A stretch of DNA of 64,000 nt from Halocalculus aciditolerans (GTDB taxonomy: Archaea; Halobacteriota; Halobacteria; Halobacteriales; Halobacteriaceae): positions 124,001 to 188,000 of the forward strand of contig NZ_BMPG01000002.1 of the NCBI RefSeq assembly GCF_014647475.1, read 5' to 3'. The translations under genes and the position numbers were made by a program. A model generated the notes under the pieces. It had not been told where the DNA came from, did not search any database, and worked only from the letters and a program-made list of their open reading frames with translations. How positions within the stretch are numbered: position 1 is the first letter of the stretch; the number at the start of each line of letters is the position of its first letter. This document shows positions 26,783 to 35,292 of the stretch, one piece after another.

Positions 26783-26815
26783 CAACTCAAGAAATTCGGT
26801 GACCGACTAGAGCAA

Positions 26816-27079
26816 TCAGTCGGCGGTAGCGCGGCCGCGGTAGTCTTCTTCGAAGACGAGCTGTGCGGCGGCCTGTTGGACGGCGTCGCTATCGCGGAGG
26901 TCGGGGACTTCGCCGTCGTCGACGAGGCGGACGAGGTACTCGCCACGTGCGAGCCGGTCGACGACGACTGACTGGCTGAAGTCGTCGGGGAAGTCGTCGT
27001 CGATGACGCCGTCGCGTCGAAGGTGGTCCTTCGGGATCGTGACCATCCCGGACGAGCCGCGCACGGTGAGTTGCTGCAT
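26816..27079 (-). CDS. AbrB/SpoVT-like DNA-binding protein
   Basis: 87 aa from ATG 27077-27079. The opening VRGSSGMVTIPKDHLRRDGV is the swapped-hairpin AbrB motif, normally seen in antitoxins and transition regulators. The C-terminal acidic part (DLRDSDAVQQAAAQLVFEED) is family-specific. It is transcribed against the flow of the module, with an operator-like region at 27129-27157 upstream, so it probably controls the rightward genes beginning at 27242 and its own expression. Confidence 0.65.
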   Translation of the reverse strand: MQQLTVRGSSGMVTIPKDHLRRDGVIDDDFPDDFSQSVVVDRLARGEYLVRLVDDGEVPDLRDSDAVQQAAAQLVFEEDYRGRATAD

Positions 27080-27128
27080 GAATGCGTGTTGTCCGCTCTG
27101 GTAGTTAAGAGTACAGCGAGGGGCCATT

Positions 27129-27157
27129 TGGTTGCTACTCGATGTACATCTGGTTGC
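27129..27157. promoter_or_regulatory. operator-like region between divergent genes
   Basis: Two direct copies of TGGTTGC (27129-27135 and 27151-27157), 22 bp apart, flank the palindrome ATGTACAT (27142-27149). It is placed 50 bp upstream of the leftward AbrB-like gene and 85 bp before the rightward small-gene series. The same octamer recurs at three sites around the restriction genes at 40-43.4 kb. Confidence 0.45.
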
Positions 27158-27241
27158 AGTAGAAGTGTAGTTTTGCGGAGGTACTAGTTCGTAGGGGGTC
27201 GTGGTGGGGTATCCGCCGCCGAATCGGCGGAAATGTACCCC

Positions 27242-27406
27242 ATGGCTTACGCAGCAGGGGAGTCGGTGGAAACCGCCGACTCGCACGGCAGTTCAGAAGC
27301 ATTGAGCGAGAGCGTCGTTGACCGCAGCATCGCGGCCGTCGTTGAGCTTCGAGATATCGCCCGTCTGGATGATGGCGTGCGCCGGCTCGTCGGGGGCTCG
27401 GCGTGA
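27242..27406 (+). CDS. small hypothetical protein
   Basis: 54 aa from ATG 27242, running to TGA 27406. Text such as SESVVDRSIAAVVELRDIAR suggests helices. First of three very short overlapping genes that lead into the membrane module. No family recognised. Confidence 0.45.
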   Translation: MAYAAGESVETADSHGSSEALSESVVDRSIAAVVELRDIARLDDGVRRLVGGSA

Positions 27407-27504
27407 CCGACCATATCGACGTCCAACAGCGCGTGAGCGAGCGTGCTGTGAAGCGGGCGAGTGAGAAGGTCGCGGCGGAGCTCGCGGCGGAGGAGGACGC
27501 GTGA
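27403..27504 (+). CDS. small helical hypothetical protein
   Basis: 33 aa from a GTG sharing GTGA with the previous stop. The sequence (DHIDVQQRVSERAVKRASEK) is amphipathic and probably one helix. Coding is inferred from the overlap pattern. Confidence 0.4.
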   Translation: MTDHIDVQQRVSERAVKRASEKVAAELAAEEDA

Positions 27505-27621
27505 ATGGCCGCAAAGTCTCGTCCGCATCAGCGTGCAGGCTTCATCCGCCAGTACGGCCGGGTGAAGGGCCGTCTGAAGGCACACGTATCCCGTCTGAAG
27601 GAGCGTGTCGGCCGTGACTGA
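27505..27621 (+). CDS. small, very basic protein
   Basis: 38 aa beginning directly after the preceding stop. Rich in Lys, Arg and His (KSRPHQRAGFIRQYGRVKGR), unlike the acidic host proteome, so it probably binds DNA or membrane lipid. Unknown function. Confidence 0.45.
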   Translation: MAAKSRPHQRAGFIRQYGRVKGRLKAHVSRLKERVGRD

Positions 27622-28027
27622 CGGCGAGGTCTCGATTCGCGAGAACGGTCAGGTAACGGTCCTCGAGACGGACGCAGTCGACGCGCCGATTCGCGTCGAA
27701 CTCGACACGGACGTGCCGGAGGTGTTCGTGCCGGCGGACACGAGAGTGTCCTACACGGGAGACGCCGAGGTCGCGACGGATGGTGGCGAGTTCGCGTCCG
27801 GACGAGCACGCGTCATCCAGTCGCGTGGGTGGACGCTCGACGAGGACGTCGCGAACATCCTCGGTCTCGCCTCGATCGTCGCGGTTGCATCGGGCGGCTA
27901 CCTGTGGGGCGGGACGTCTCAGCTCCTTGCCGGTGTTCTCCTCGTCGTACTCGGCGCGGGTGCGGCATACGTCGCGGCGAGATCGAAGTGGAGCGGGACG
28001 CGGGAGGTGGAGCCGGATGGTGAGTGA
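27614..28027 (+). CDS. membrane protein with N-terminal beta domain
   Basis: 137 aa from GTG 27614. Residues 1-75 are beta-rich and soluble (VSIRENGQVTVLETDAVDAP). Two hydrophobic helices follow (NILGLASIVAVASGGYLWG and LLAGVLLVVLGAGAAYVAA), then a basic end. It could be a matrix-side or small integral membrane protein of the particle/vesicle module. No homologue recognised. Confidence 0.6.
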   Translation: MTDGEVSIRENGQVTVLETDAVDAPIRVELDTDVPEVFVPADTRVSYTGDAEVATDGGEFASGRARVIQSRGWTLDEDVANILGLASIVAVASGGYLWGGTSQLLAGVLLVVLGAGAAYVAARSKWSGTREVEPDGE

Positions 28028-28241
28028 CGACGCTCGCCTCATCTCGGTCTCGGTCCTCCTCGGGTTCCTCTCTGTGTCGCTGACGCTTGCGTATCTCTTC
28101 GGTTCGGGACTCTTCGTGCTCGTTCCGGCGCTGGTTCTGCCAGCGTTCTTCGCGTACGCCGCGAATCTCGGCGTGCTCGTCGGTGACGTCGAAACAACTC
28201 CCGCCAGCAGCGGCGGCGAACCAATCACGGAAACCAACTAA
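28017..28241 (+). CDS. small membrane protein (two TM segments)
   Basis: 74 aa from ATG 28017 (or GTG 28020), overlapping its neighbour by 11 bp. Two hydrophobic helices (ISVSVLLGFLSVSLTLAYLF and LFVLVPALVLPAFFAYAANL) and a polar tail. Its stop shares a base with the start of the spike-like gene. Confidence 0.6.
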   Translation: MVSDDARLISVSVLLGFLSVSLTLAYLFGSGLFVLVPALVLPAFFAYAANLGVLVGDVETTPASSGGEPITETN

Positions 28242-29695
28242 TGACGAAACAGAACAACTCTCGACTTCGGCGGCTCCTCCCGGTTCTCGGCATTCTCACA
28301 ATTCTGATGGTGAGTGGTGTCGGGTCGGCGGCCGCGATGAACGCACCGCAGCAGAACAGCGCAATCAACTATTCGGAGGGGCCGAATCCGTACGTCCACG
28401 AGGACCAGCTCACCATCAACAAGCACTCGATGGGAAGCATGGACGTGCTCCAGTATTACGGCGACAACGGGAACGTGAAGTCGCTCCCGGCGACACTGAA
28501 CCAGAGTCGTCACGAATCCTTTGCGGTCCGGTACGACCGCATCAACGCGAGCGCGTACGGCGTGTTCCCGCGGAACTCGAACGCGTCGGCGATTGACGCG
28601 AGCGAGTGGGCGTCGAACTCGCCGATGACGGTCTCGCAGACGAACGGGGCGACGGCGTCGGGTGTCGACTCGATTCAGTTCGAGTCGTCGGGGACGTCCT
28701 CAACGACGACGGCGACGGCGACCTACGATAACTTCAGTGCGCTTGGTGACGCGCAGAAGCGCGTCATCTACGTCACGTACAACGTAGATTCGGCGTCGGC
28801 GGGCTCGGACATCGTGCTTCGCGTGAACGCGAAGTCGGGCGCGCACAAGGATGTCTCCCTCGCGAACACGACGGGTGACGGCTACGTGAAGCAGGTGAAG
28901 CTGAACTCGGTGACGACGCAGGGGACTGGGTCGTTCGACTACATCGAGAATCTCTCTGTCCGCGTGAGCGGTGCTGACGCGACGGGGACGATCACGGGTC
29001 TCGATGCGGAGAAGAAGACGAAGACGGTGCTCGGGAAGCACTGGAACGCGACGTCGGAGCAGTCGGAGGAGTTCTACAACGTCTCGGATGGCGGCTACCA
29101 GGACCTTACGTCGCTCTCGACGATGGGTGACGCGTTCAGTAGCGCGGAGCTCCACAAGCTCCACGTCTTCGACGTCCGTTACGAAGCGTCGCAGCTCGAC
29201 GCGTCGGACGTGAACGTGACGTGGTCCGATGCGAGTTCGTATCCGAACTACGCGAAGCTCCTCGACGACTACAACCGAATCCGCGTGCCGTCGGCGATCG
29301 CGCTCGACCACCAGGGCCTCTCCTTGATGGCGAACCAGCGCTACGTCTCCGACCGCTACCTCACGGTTCAGTACGCCTCTAACACGGGCTCGTCGGACTG
29401 GGAGAACATCTCGTCGTGGAACTCCCTCTCCGGGAAGTACACGGGGATGGGCGACAAGCACGTGCTCATCTCGGCCGTGCAGGCTGGGTCGAACATCGTC
29501 TGGCACGGGAAGATCAAGCTCACCCAGGACCAGGTGTCGGCCGCGCAGGATATCCCGCAGAACACCGGCGGCGGTGGGTCGAGTGGCCCCGTCTCCTCGG
29601 GTAGCGGGAACATCCTAATGGAGATTGTCGGCGGTCTCGGCGCGTTCGTGTCCGGGCTCTGGCTCTGGTTGAAGCGCACGGCGACGGGGGCGTGA
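28241..29695 (+). CDS. secreted, C-terminally anchored spike-like protein
   Basis: 484 aa. A signal peptide is clear: basic start MTKQNNSRLRRLL, hydrophobic core LPVLGILTILMVSGVGS and cleavage-like AAA. The ectodomain (residues ~35-430) is Ser/Thr/Asn-rich with many N-x-S/T sequons and beta-strand text. A Gly/Ser linker (GGGGSSGPVSSGSG) precedes one C-terminal TM helix (ILMEIVGGLGAFVSGLWLWL) and a short basic tail. This is the layout of pleolipovirus spike proteins, and the neighbours (small TM proteins before, P-loop ATPase after) are also alike. No sequence-level match is claimed. Confidence 0.65.
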   Translation: MTKQNNSRLRRLLPVLGILTILMVSGVGSAAAMNAPQQNSAINYSEGPNPYVHEDQLTINKHSMGSMDVLQYYGDNGNVKSLPATLNQSRHESFAVRYDRINASAYGVFPRNSNASAIDASEWASNSPMTVSQTNGATASGVDSIQFESSGTSSTTTATATYDNFSALGDAQKRVIYVTYNVDSASAGSDIVLRVNAKSGAHKDVSLANTTGDGYVKQVKLNSVTTQGTGSFDYIENLSVRVSGADATGTITGLDAEKKTKTVLGKHWNATSEQSEEFYNVSDGGYQDLTSLSTMGDAFSSAELHKLHVFDVRYEASQLDASDVNVTWSDASSYPNYAKLLDDYNRIRVPSAIALDHQGLSLMANQRYVSDRYLTVQYASNTGSSDWENISSWNSLSGKYTGMGDKHVLISAVQAGSNIVWHGKIKLTQDQVSAAQDIPQNTGGGGSSGPVSSGSGNILMEIVGGLGAFVSGLWLWLKRTATGA

Positions 29696-29701
29696 TCCTT
29701 C

Positions 29702-30145
29702 GTGACCAGAAGCATCAGTGACCAGATCGAGACGCTGAACGATATGGCGTCGATCGAGAGCGGGTCGCTGACGAACCTCGTCGCGAAGGACTTCCTCCTG
29801 CCAGTGACGACGCTCTTCGCGTCGATTTCGCTCCTCATCAGCTCCATCTTCGATATCCCCGTGCAGGTGTTCGGGGCGTTCGCAGATGGTGTGAGTCACT
29901 TCGTGGGGACCATCTTCAGCGGAGCGGCGGAGATGCTCGGTGTCGGTGCGTCGGTGTCTGCGAACAGCGTACAGTCGGGTCCGTGGGCGCAGTTCGGGCC
30001 ATTGACGTTCGCGGTGATGATCGTGGCAATCATCGCGGGCCTGTATGTCATCGCGTGGTATCGGAACCTCGAAACCACGGGGAATCTCGTCGCGTTCATC
30101 CCGTTCGACGTTCCCCTCGTTGGAAGCGAGGGTGAGGAGGAGTGA
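29702..30145 (+). CDS. tandem membrane protein A
   Basis: 147 aa from GTG 29702. Two or three hydrophobic segments: FLLPVTTLFASISLLISSIF near residues 32-51, a second amphipathic region and FGPLTFAVMIVAIIAGLYVI near 98-117. The FGPL(T/A)F start of the last helix is shared with the next two genes, and spacing of segments agrees, so the three look like a local duplication series. Possibly pore or scaffold subunits of the membrane module. Confidence 0.6.
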   Translation: MTRSISDQIETLNDMASIESGSLTNLVAKDFLLPVTTLFASISLLISSIFDIPVQVFGAFADGVSHFVGTIFSGAAEMLGVGASVSANSVQSGPWAQFGPLTFAVMIVAIIAGLYVIAWYRNLETTGNLVAFIPFDVPLVGSEGEEE

Positions 30146-30226
30146 GGGGCTCAGACGGTCCCTATCTCGGAGGTCGGTGACGTGAGCGCTCGTTACCAGT
30201 GCTGGTGCCTGGGGGTAACGCGGCAT

Positions 30227-30258
30227 GGGTAGCGACTCGCTCATGGATTCGGTCACGG
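30227..30258. repeat. 32-bp direct repeat, copy 1
   Basis: A 32-bp segment beginning GGGTAGCGACTCGCTCATGG recurs 65 bp downstream (30292-30323) with two differences. Copy 1 sits in a short frame (ATG 30225, MGSDSLMDSVTGRHP then stop). Copy 2 encodes GSDSLMDSVTDTN near the start of the next gene, so the region looks like a local duplication that replaced the N-terminus. Confidence 0.75.
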
Positions 30259-30268
30259 GGAGGCATCC

Positions 30269-30655
30269 ATGAAACTACCCGCTGAATCTCCGGGTAGCGA
30301 CTCGCTCATGGACTCCGTCACGGACACGAACGCGAAGGGATACATCACGGGCATCCGCTACGATCGGTTAGTTGCGATTCTCGTCGGCCTCGTGTCGTCG
30401 ATGTTCGCTGGCGGGCTCGCGGTGTTCATCTCGCGCGTCATGCACGCGCTCTTCATTGACTCTCTCCAGGGCGTTGCGAACTGGAGCGGTGAGATGGTGA
30501 GTCGGCTGACTAACGCTCCGTCGTGGATTGTGTCGGCGATGTGGGCCGGCATTGAGGGATTCATCAGTCAGTTCGGCCCACTGGCGTTCGGTGTCGGCAT
30601 CGGGATTGCCGTCTTGATGCTCGTCATCGTCGGCTGGGAGGTGACGCAAGCGTGA
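30269..30655 (+). CDS. tandem membrane protein B
   Basis: 128 aa from ATG 30269. TM segments near 34-52 (LVAILVGLVSSMFAGGLAVF) and 103-122 (FGPLAFGVGIGIAVLMLVIV), with an amphipathic middle. Related in plan to the genes before and after. Its first 20 codons contain copy 2 of the 32-bp repeat, so an alternative ATG at 30308 (MDSVTDTNAK) is possible. Confidence 0.6.
   Translation: MKLPAESPGSDSLMDSVTDTNAKGYITGIRYDRLVAILVGLVSSMFAGGLAVFISRVMHALFIDSLQGVANWSGEMVSRLTNAPSWIVSAMWAGIEGFISQFGPLAFGVGIGIAVLMLVIVGWEVTQA
30292..30323. repeat. 32-bp direct repeat, copy 2
   Basis: Second copy of the segment at 30227-30258 (two mismatches, both in the last 12 bases). It lies inside the 5' part of membrane protein B. 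Confidence 0.75.
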
Positions 30656-31122
30656 GTCTCCCGTTTCTCGACAGTGGCGAATCGACAGACACGACGTCGA
30701 GCGACAGCTCCACAGGTTCGAACTCCGGATCGTCACTCGGGAGTTCTGTCACGCGGTTTGTACAGAACCCGAAGGCGTGGGTGTTCGCTCGCATCAGTGA
30801 GTACATTATCGCGCTCGCGTTCGGCGTCGTGGTCGGAGTGAATCACCTCGTGACGTCGACGTGGTCGACGCTCACGTGGGTGTTCACTGAGGCAGCTGAT
30901 GCAGTGTTCAGCCCGCTCGGGGCGTTTGGAGCCGGCCTACTGTCGCTGGCGTCGGCGGCGGCGCGAGGTGTGTGGACGACAGCGCTCGACGCAGGGCCGC
31001 TCGCGATCGTCGTGTTGGTCGTGCTCTGGGTCGGGTTGATGGTGGTACTGTATCGGACGATTAGCGCGATTAGCGCGGATATTCCGGTGCTGTCGGCTAT
31101 TCGCGCGTTCATCAGGGGTTAA
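30652..31122 (+). CDS. tandem membrane protein C
   Basis: 156 aa from GTG 30652 sharing GTGA with the previous stop. A Ser/Thr-rich head (SSDSSTGSNSGSSLGSSVTR), then TM segments near 49-66 (YIIALAFGVVVGVNHLVTS), 80-100 and a last helix AGPLAIVVLVVLWVGLMVVL that parallels the FGPL helices of A and B. Confidence 0.6.
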   Translation: MSLPFLDSGESTDTTSSDSSTGSNSGSSLGSSVTRFVQNPKAWVFARISEYIIALAFGVVVGVNHLVTSTWSTLTWVFTEAADAVFSPLGAFGAGLLSLASAAARGVWTTALDAGPLAIVVLVVLWVGLMVVLYRTISAISADIPVLSAIRAFIRG

Positions 31123-31127
31123 CAGAC

Positions 31128-31397
31128 ATGATGACACTACGTGAGGCGTTCCACCATCCGGTGACAGGGATTCTGTCGATTGGTGGGACACTGGTGACGT
31201 TCGCCGTGCTCGCGAGCGGCTCGCTCTATCGAGTGAGCGCTATGCTCGCGTTCACGTTCGGAGACAAGATTCCGGCGCTGCCGGTGCATACGCTCGAACT
31301 CGCTGCGTTCGGGTTCGGCGGCATCTACCTGTCGTACAAGCTCTGGCGCTTGTGGCAGCGTTTCGAGAGGACGGCGGGGCTCGACACCGATGACTGA
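31128..31397 (+). CDS. small membrane protein (two TM segments)
   Basis: 89 aa. Hydrophobic helices ILSIGGTLVTFAVLASGSLY and HTLELAAFGFGGIYLSYKLW, with a charged C-terminus (QRFERTAGLDTDD). The stop overlaps the start of the 566-aa protein by 8 bp, indicating coupled translation. Confidence 0.6.
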   Translation: MMTLREAFHHPVTGILSIGGTLVTFAVLASGSLYRVSAMLAFTFGDKIPALPVHTLELAAFGFGGIYLSYKLWRLWQRFERTAGLDTDD

Positions 31398-33090
31398 GCG
31401 AGTTGCACGCATCGCTGTCGTGGCTGTCCTCCTGGTGGGCCTTCTCGGCCCGGGCCTCGCGATGGCTTCGGGCGGAGGGGCGAGCCCAGACAGTCACGGC
31501 TACACGCTGCAGCAGCTCCGGACGCACGGGACGCAACCGAGTGGTCGTGCGCCGTCGACGCGCTGGGTGAGTGATTACGCGAGCGTCTGGATCGACCGGC
31601 AGCCGGTGAATCCGTTGAAGCATTCGTCGTCGAATCAGTATCAGGCGGCGGAACTCCTGCAGCGTGACGACCTCGTGAAGGGGAATACGCTCCGCGTTCA
31701 CTACAGCGGTCCGCGGAACGGTGGGAAGGCCGACCTGAAGTTCCACATCGTGACGTGGGAGCCGGGTGAGACGACAGTACAGACGGCGAACGGGACGGCG
31801 ACGAAGGCGGTGCCAGTGAACGTGTCGGAGTCGACAGAGACGGTGACGTTCACGGGGAGTGGGGGCGTGAAGGAACTCTCGCTGCCAGCGTCGTACGAGT
31901 CGACGAAGCAGATGACGATGTGGCTGGAGCGCTCGCCGGATTCGGCCCGCTGGGTCTACGCGCATCACTCGTCGGCGGGGAGTCAGCCGGTATCGATTGA
32001 GACGAGCGCGGACCTCTTCGGGTGGATCGCGAAGCACATCCTCCTGTGGTCTGTCGTCGCGATACTTGCGCTCGGGGCACTCGCTCGGTACCTCCTGAAG
32101 CACGGGCTCGCGAGCCCGCAGTGGGGGTACTTCCCGTACGCACTCTTCGGCGGGCTCGGTGGCTTCGTCATCGTGTGGACGTCGTGGTCGGGCCTCGCGT
32201 CGCTCTGGCAGAGTGCGCCGTGGGTGGTCGTCTGGCTCATCGGTTTCGTCGGCTTCGTGCAGCAAATCGAAGGCTACGACGACGCCCTCGAGACGTGGGA
32301 TTTCGTGCAGAGACGGCTCACGGACGCCGTGAGTCCGACTGGCGAGGAGATCCGGAACTCGCACGGCTTCAGCCGGAAGACGCACTCGGTGAAGCGCACG
32401 GATGACGGGCCGATTATCGTGCCGCCGGGCTGGTCGAAGTTCCTGGCGCGCGTCTTCGGCGGTGCGGCGTTCGTCGAGAACTTCGACGAGGTCCGGACGA
32501 CGCTCGACGGCGACCCGGACTCAGACGCGGACAAGGAGGTCATCATCGACGAGGACGCCGAGCACGTCCTCGACTACACGCCGGAGCACTGGGGCTGGAA
32601 GGGCTGTACAAGCCTGCGCCCGGTGACGGATGGCTCCGAGGGCGACAACCTCCCGGCCTCCCAAGATCGTGCGCTCGACCTATCGAAGGTCGGGGTAACG
32701 GTGTTCACAGCGGTCGCAGGTGGCGTGCTGCAGGCGTTCGCGATGGGGCTCAGCTGGCTGACGGTGCTTGCTGTCCTCGTCGGTGTCCTCGTCGTGCAGG
32801 CGGAAGCGAAGGACGGACATGCACGTATCGTGCCGGCTGACGTCCACAAACGCGCGGCGATGGAGACGGCACTGACGGCCGCAGACGGCTACGAGCGCGC
32901 GGAGACGTTCGACGAACAGCAGAAGGCCCGCATCCGCGACCGGAAGAACCCGACGCGGGAGGCGTTCGGTCTGATGGACTCGTTCAACGTGGAGCTCGGC
33001 GGGTTCATGAACGAGATGTGGGGCGAAGGCGGCGACTCGGAGCGCCGTCGTGACCGCCAGGATGACGAGGAGGTGCCGGCCGGTGACTGA
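31390..33090 (+). CDS. large multi-domain membrane protein with signal peptide
   Basis: 566 aa. A signal peptide (RVARIAVVAVLLVGLLGPGL, cleavage near AMASG) leads an extracellular beta-rich domain to about residue 210. Three or four TM helices follow (HILLWSVVAILALGALARYL, YALFGGLGGFVIVWTSW, WVVVWLIGFVGFVQQI). Then comes a cytoplasmic domain of ~120 residues and two more hydrophobic helices near 435-475 (VTVFTAVAGGVLQAFAMGLS, LAVLVGVLVVQAEA), and a charged tail. It could link an external spike complex to the ATPase encoded two genes later. No family recognised. Confidence 0.65.
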   Translation: MTERVARIAVVAVLLVGLLGPGLAMASGGGASPDSHGYTLQQLRTHGTQPSGRAPSTRWVSDYASVWIDRQPVNPLKHSSSNQYQAAELLQRDDLVKGNTLRVHYSGPRNGGKADLKFHIVTWEPGETTVQTANGTATKAVPVNVSESTETVTFTGSGGVKELSLPASYESTKQMTMWLERSPDSARWVYAHHSSAGSQPVSIETSADLFGWIAKHILLWSVVAILALGALARYLLKHGLASPQWGYFPYALFGGLGGFVIVWTSWSGLASLWQSAPWVVVWLIGFVGFVQQIEGYDDALETWDFVQRRLTDAVSPTGEEIRNSHGFSRKTHSVKRTDDGPIIVPPGWSKFLARVFGGAAFVENFDEVRTTLDGDPDSDADKEVIIDEDAEHVLDYTPEHWGWKGCTSLRPVTDGSEGDNLPASQDRALDLSKVGVTVFTAVAGGVLQAFAMGLSWLTVLAVLVGVLVVQAEAKDGHARIVPADVHKRAAMETALTAADGYERAETFDEQQKARIRDRKNPTREAFGLMDSFNVELGGFMNEMWGEGGDSERRRDRQDDEEVPAGD

Positions 33091-33916
33091 TCGTCCCCGC
33101 TACCAGGGGCGGTACGACGACGAGTCTCCGGCCGGCTACCGACACATGGAGCATCGGCCGGCGCTCGACGAGCTGAAGCGCGACCATCTCGACCTCCTCT
33201 CGGAGACCCGCCGGGGGTTCTACGACCGGCGTGAGGTCGTGATGTGGTTGGAGCGCGTGAGCGTGCGGACGTTCGGCCTGCTCCCGTCGGGGTTCTTCGA
33301 GTGGATCGGCGGCTCGCCCTCGCTGACGGCGATCTTCATCAACGACGCGGAGCGTCGGAACGCGATGGTGCAAACGGACGAACCGTTCCCCGAGGAGAAC
33401 GCGCGAGCGCTCCGCGACTGGTTCGTCGAGTCGTGGATCGACCCGGCGTGCGCGGACGCGTTCCGGTATCTCGCGGAAGACGCGACCGAGTACAACGCCG
33501 AGGACGCAGAGGCTCCGGACCCGGACGAGCAGGGTGCGGTGGCGATGCGGCCGGTGCTTGCGGACTTCGAGGACCAACAGACGGCGGCGCTCCGTGACCT
33601 CCTCGATGGCGAGATGTCGTCACAGGACGTCGTGTCGTGGGTTGCGGAGACTCGGGAGGCGACGGACCGTCTGCTGCCACGCGAGTACCTGACGGTCTGC
33701 CGGCGTCATCCGACGCTGTCGACGGCGCTGGGTGGTGGGCGCGAGTGGTTCCACCTGCGCGCGCAGCTTGCTGTCTCGGGCGTCTCGGTCGGCGAGGCAA
33801 AGTTCCCGAGTCTGCTGCGGCTGATGAACGAGGCGACACGGGAGGTCGCACAGCTCTCGAACGAAGGGGTAGAACTGGCGGAGACCCCCGACCAAACTCC
33901 GCTCTCTTGGAACTGA
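33083..33916 (+). CDS. soluble hypothetical protein of the membrane module
   Basis: 277 aa from GTG 33083, overlapping the previous stop by 8 bp; GGTGCCGGCCG precedes it. Acidic and mainly helical (HLDLLSETRRGFYDRREVVM, then PSLLRLMNEATREVAQLSNE). No TM, cysteine pairs or P-loop. Position between the large membrane protein and the ATPase, with overlaps on both sides, suggests a cytoplasmic adaptor. Confidence 0.6.
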   Translation: MTDRPRYQGRYDDESPAGYRHMEHRPALDELKRDHLDLLSETRRGFYDRREVVMWLERVSVRTFGLLPSGFFEWIGGSPSLTAIFINDAERRNAMVQTDEPFPEENARALRDWFVESWIDPACADAFRYLAEDATEYNAEDAEAPDPDEQGAVAMRPVLADFEDQQTAALRDLLDGEMSSQDVVSWVAETREATDRLLPREYLTVCRRHPTLSTALGGGREWFHLRAQLAVSGVSVGEAKFPSLLRLMNEATREVAQLSNEGVELAETPDQTPLSWN

Positions 33917-35292
33917 TGAGTACGTACTCCATGAACGCGAAGGCGGCGTCGGTGAGCGAGCTGCGAGAGCAGATCGCGGAGACGTTCGCCTCGCATACGA
34001 CTTCGGCACAGGCTACCGGCGACTTCGGGAACGGCCGGCACAACGATGGCGAGAACATCTACAAGGACTTCTCGCTGCCGCCGCTCCACCGCTATCTCCA
34101 CAAGGCGGAGAAGCATGGGAAGGCGGTTGCGACGCATCCGGGGTCGTTCGTGAACGCGGTGACGCACGTGACGGGCCGCGATCTCGACTACCTCGGCTAC
34201 GTGGCCGACGACGTTGAGTATCGGCCGGAGGACCCGGACCCGCATCCGGCGTTCGAGGACGAGCCGCGACTCCGCGGGAAGCTCTTGGAGTGGCTCGCGG
34301 CGGACGATCGCCGCTGGGGGTCGCTCTCGGATTCCGGGACGGACCTACAGATGCACGGCGAGCCCGGCTCGGGGAAGTCGACGTTCGGACAGTTCCTCGC
34401 GACGATTCTGACGCAGGCGAACAACGAAACGGTGCTGTGGGCAGACACGATGGACGAGTCCGGTGTGAGTGAGCGGACGGAGTGGCTGTCGCTCGCGCCG
34501 TGGATCACTGTCGCGCTCCCGGACGGGCTGCCTGTGGAGGTTCGGGTGACGCCGACGGACCCGAGTCTCTCGCCGTTCACGATCGACCTCACGGACCTCG
34601 TTCGCGACGTCGTGCGCTACAAGAGCCCACGCGACCTGAACAAGAAGCTCACACCGGGCCAGATCTACGTCGTCTACCCGGACCCGCTATTCCGCGGCTG
34701 CAACGAGGTCTCCCGCTTCGACTACCACGCGCCGGGCGACGTGACGCCGGACGGCGAGGACGGGCCGAACTCCTCGACACCGGTAAATCAGTGGTGGTTC
34801 GCGTACATGGCGGCACGAATCACGCACAACGACTTCGTCCACTTCACGAGTCTCCTCCTCGACGAGGCGGGGAATCTGTTGGACCCGGACGCGGAGAAGG
34901 ACGATCATCAGTCCTACCAGAAGGTGAAGTGGTTCGCGGAGAAGTTCGCGGACGCGCGGAAGAACGGCGTGACGGTCGTGACGATGACGCACGCGCTCAG
35001 TGAGCTGCATCCGAAGTACCGGAAGAAGCAGCGGTGGTGGGCGACGCTCGCGGGGAACTCGCCGCCGGTCGGGAAGAAGCTCCCGGGCGAGAAGCGCTGT
35101 CCCTTGGAGACAGACTTGACGTCGCGGATGCCGACGGGGCAGGGCGTCGTCTGGTCGACGAACAAGTTCGCGCCAATTGCGTGGCCGAACATGAAGTCTC
35201 GGCGGCGGGTGGATGCGAAGTTCGAGCTTGTCTTCCCGACGGTGAGCCGGAATAGCGTCCACCTGAGTTCGGAGTCGGAGGTGAGTGCGTAA
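33916..35292 (+). CDS. P-loop ATPase of the membrane module
   Basis: 458 aa from ATG 33916. Walker A MHGEPGSGKSTFG at residues ~148-160 and Walker B TSLLLDEAGNLLD near 310, then a sensor-like VTVVTMTHALSELHP. The preceding DTMDESGVSERTEWL and following GQGVVWSTNKFAPIAWPN fit an AAA+/HerA-FtsK-like fold. Pleolipoviruses and related haloarchaeal plasmids encode a comparable ATPase downstream of the spike gene. Likely drives assembly, DNA loading or secretion at the membrane; which one is unknown. Confidence 0.7.
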   Translation: MSTYSMNAKAASVSELREQIAETFASHTTSAQATGDFGNGRHNDGENIYKDFSLPPLHRYLHKAEKHGKAVATHPGSFVNAVTHVTGRDLDYLGYVADDVEYRPEDPDPHPAFEDEPRLRGKLLEWLAADDRRWGSLSDSGTDLQMHGEPGSGKSTFGQFLATILTQANNETVLWADTMDESGVSERTEWLSLAPWITVALPDGLPVEVRVTPTDPSLSPFTIDLTDLVRDVVRYKSPRDLNKKLTPGQIYVVYPDPLFRGCNEVSRFDYHAPGDVTPDGEDGPNSSTPVNQWWFAYMAARITHNDFVHFTSLLLDEAGNLLDPDAEKDDHQSYQKVKWFAEKFADARKNGVTVVTMTHALSELHPKYRKKQRWWATLAGNSPPVGKKLPGEKRCPLETDLTSRMPTGQGVVWSTNKFAPIAWPNMKSRRRVDAKFELVFPTVSRNSVHLSSESEVSA

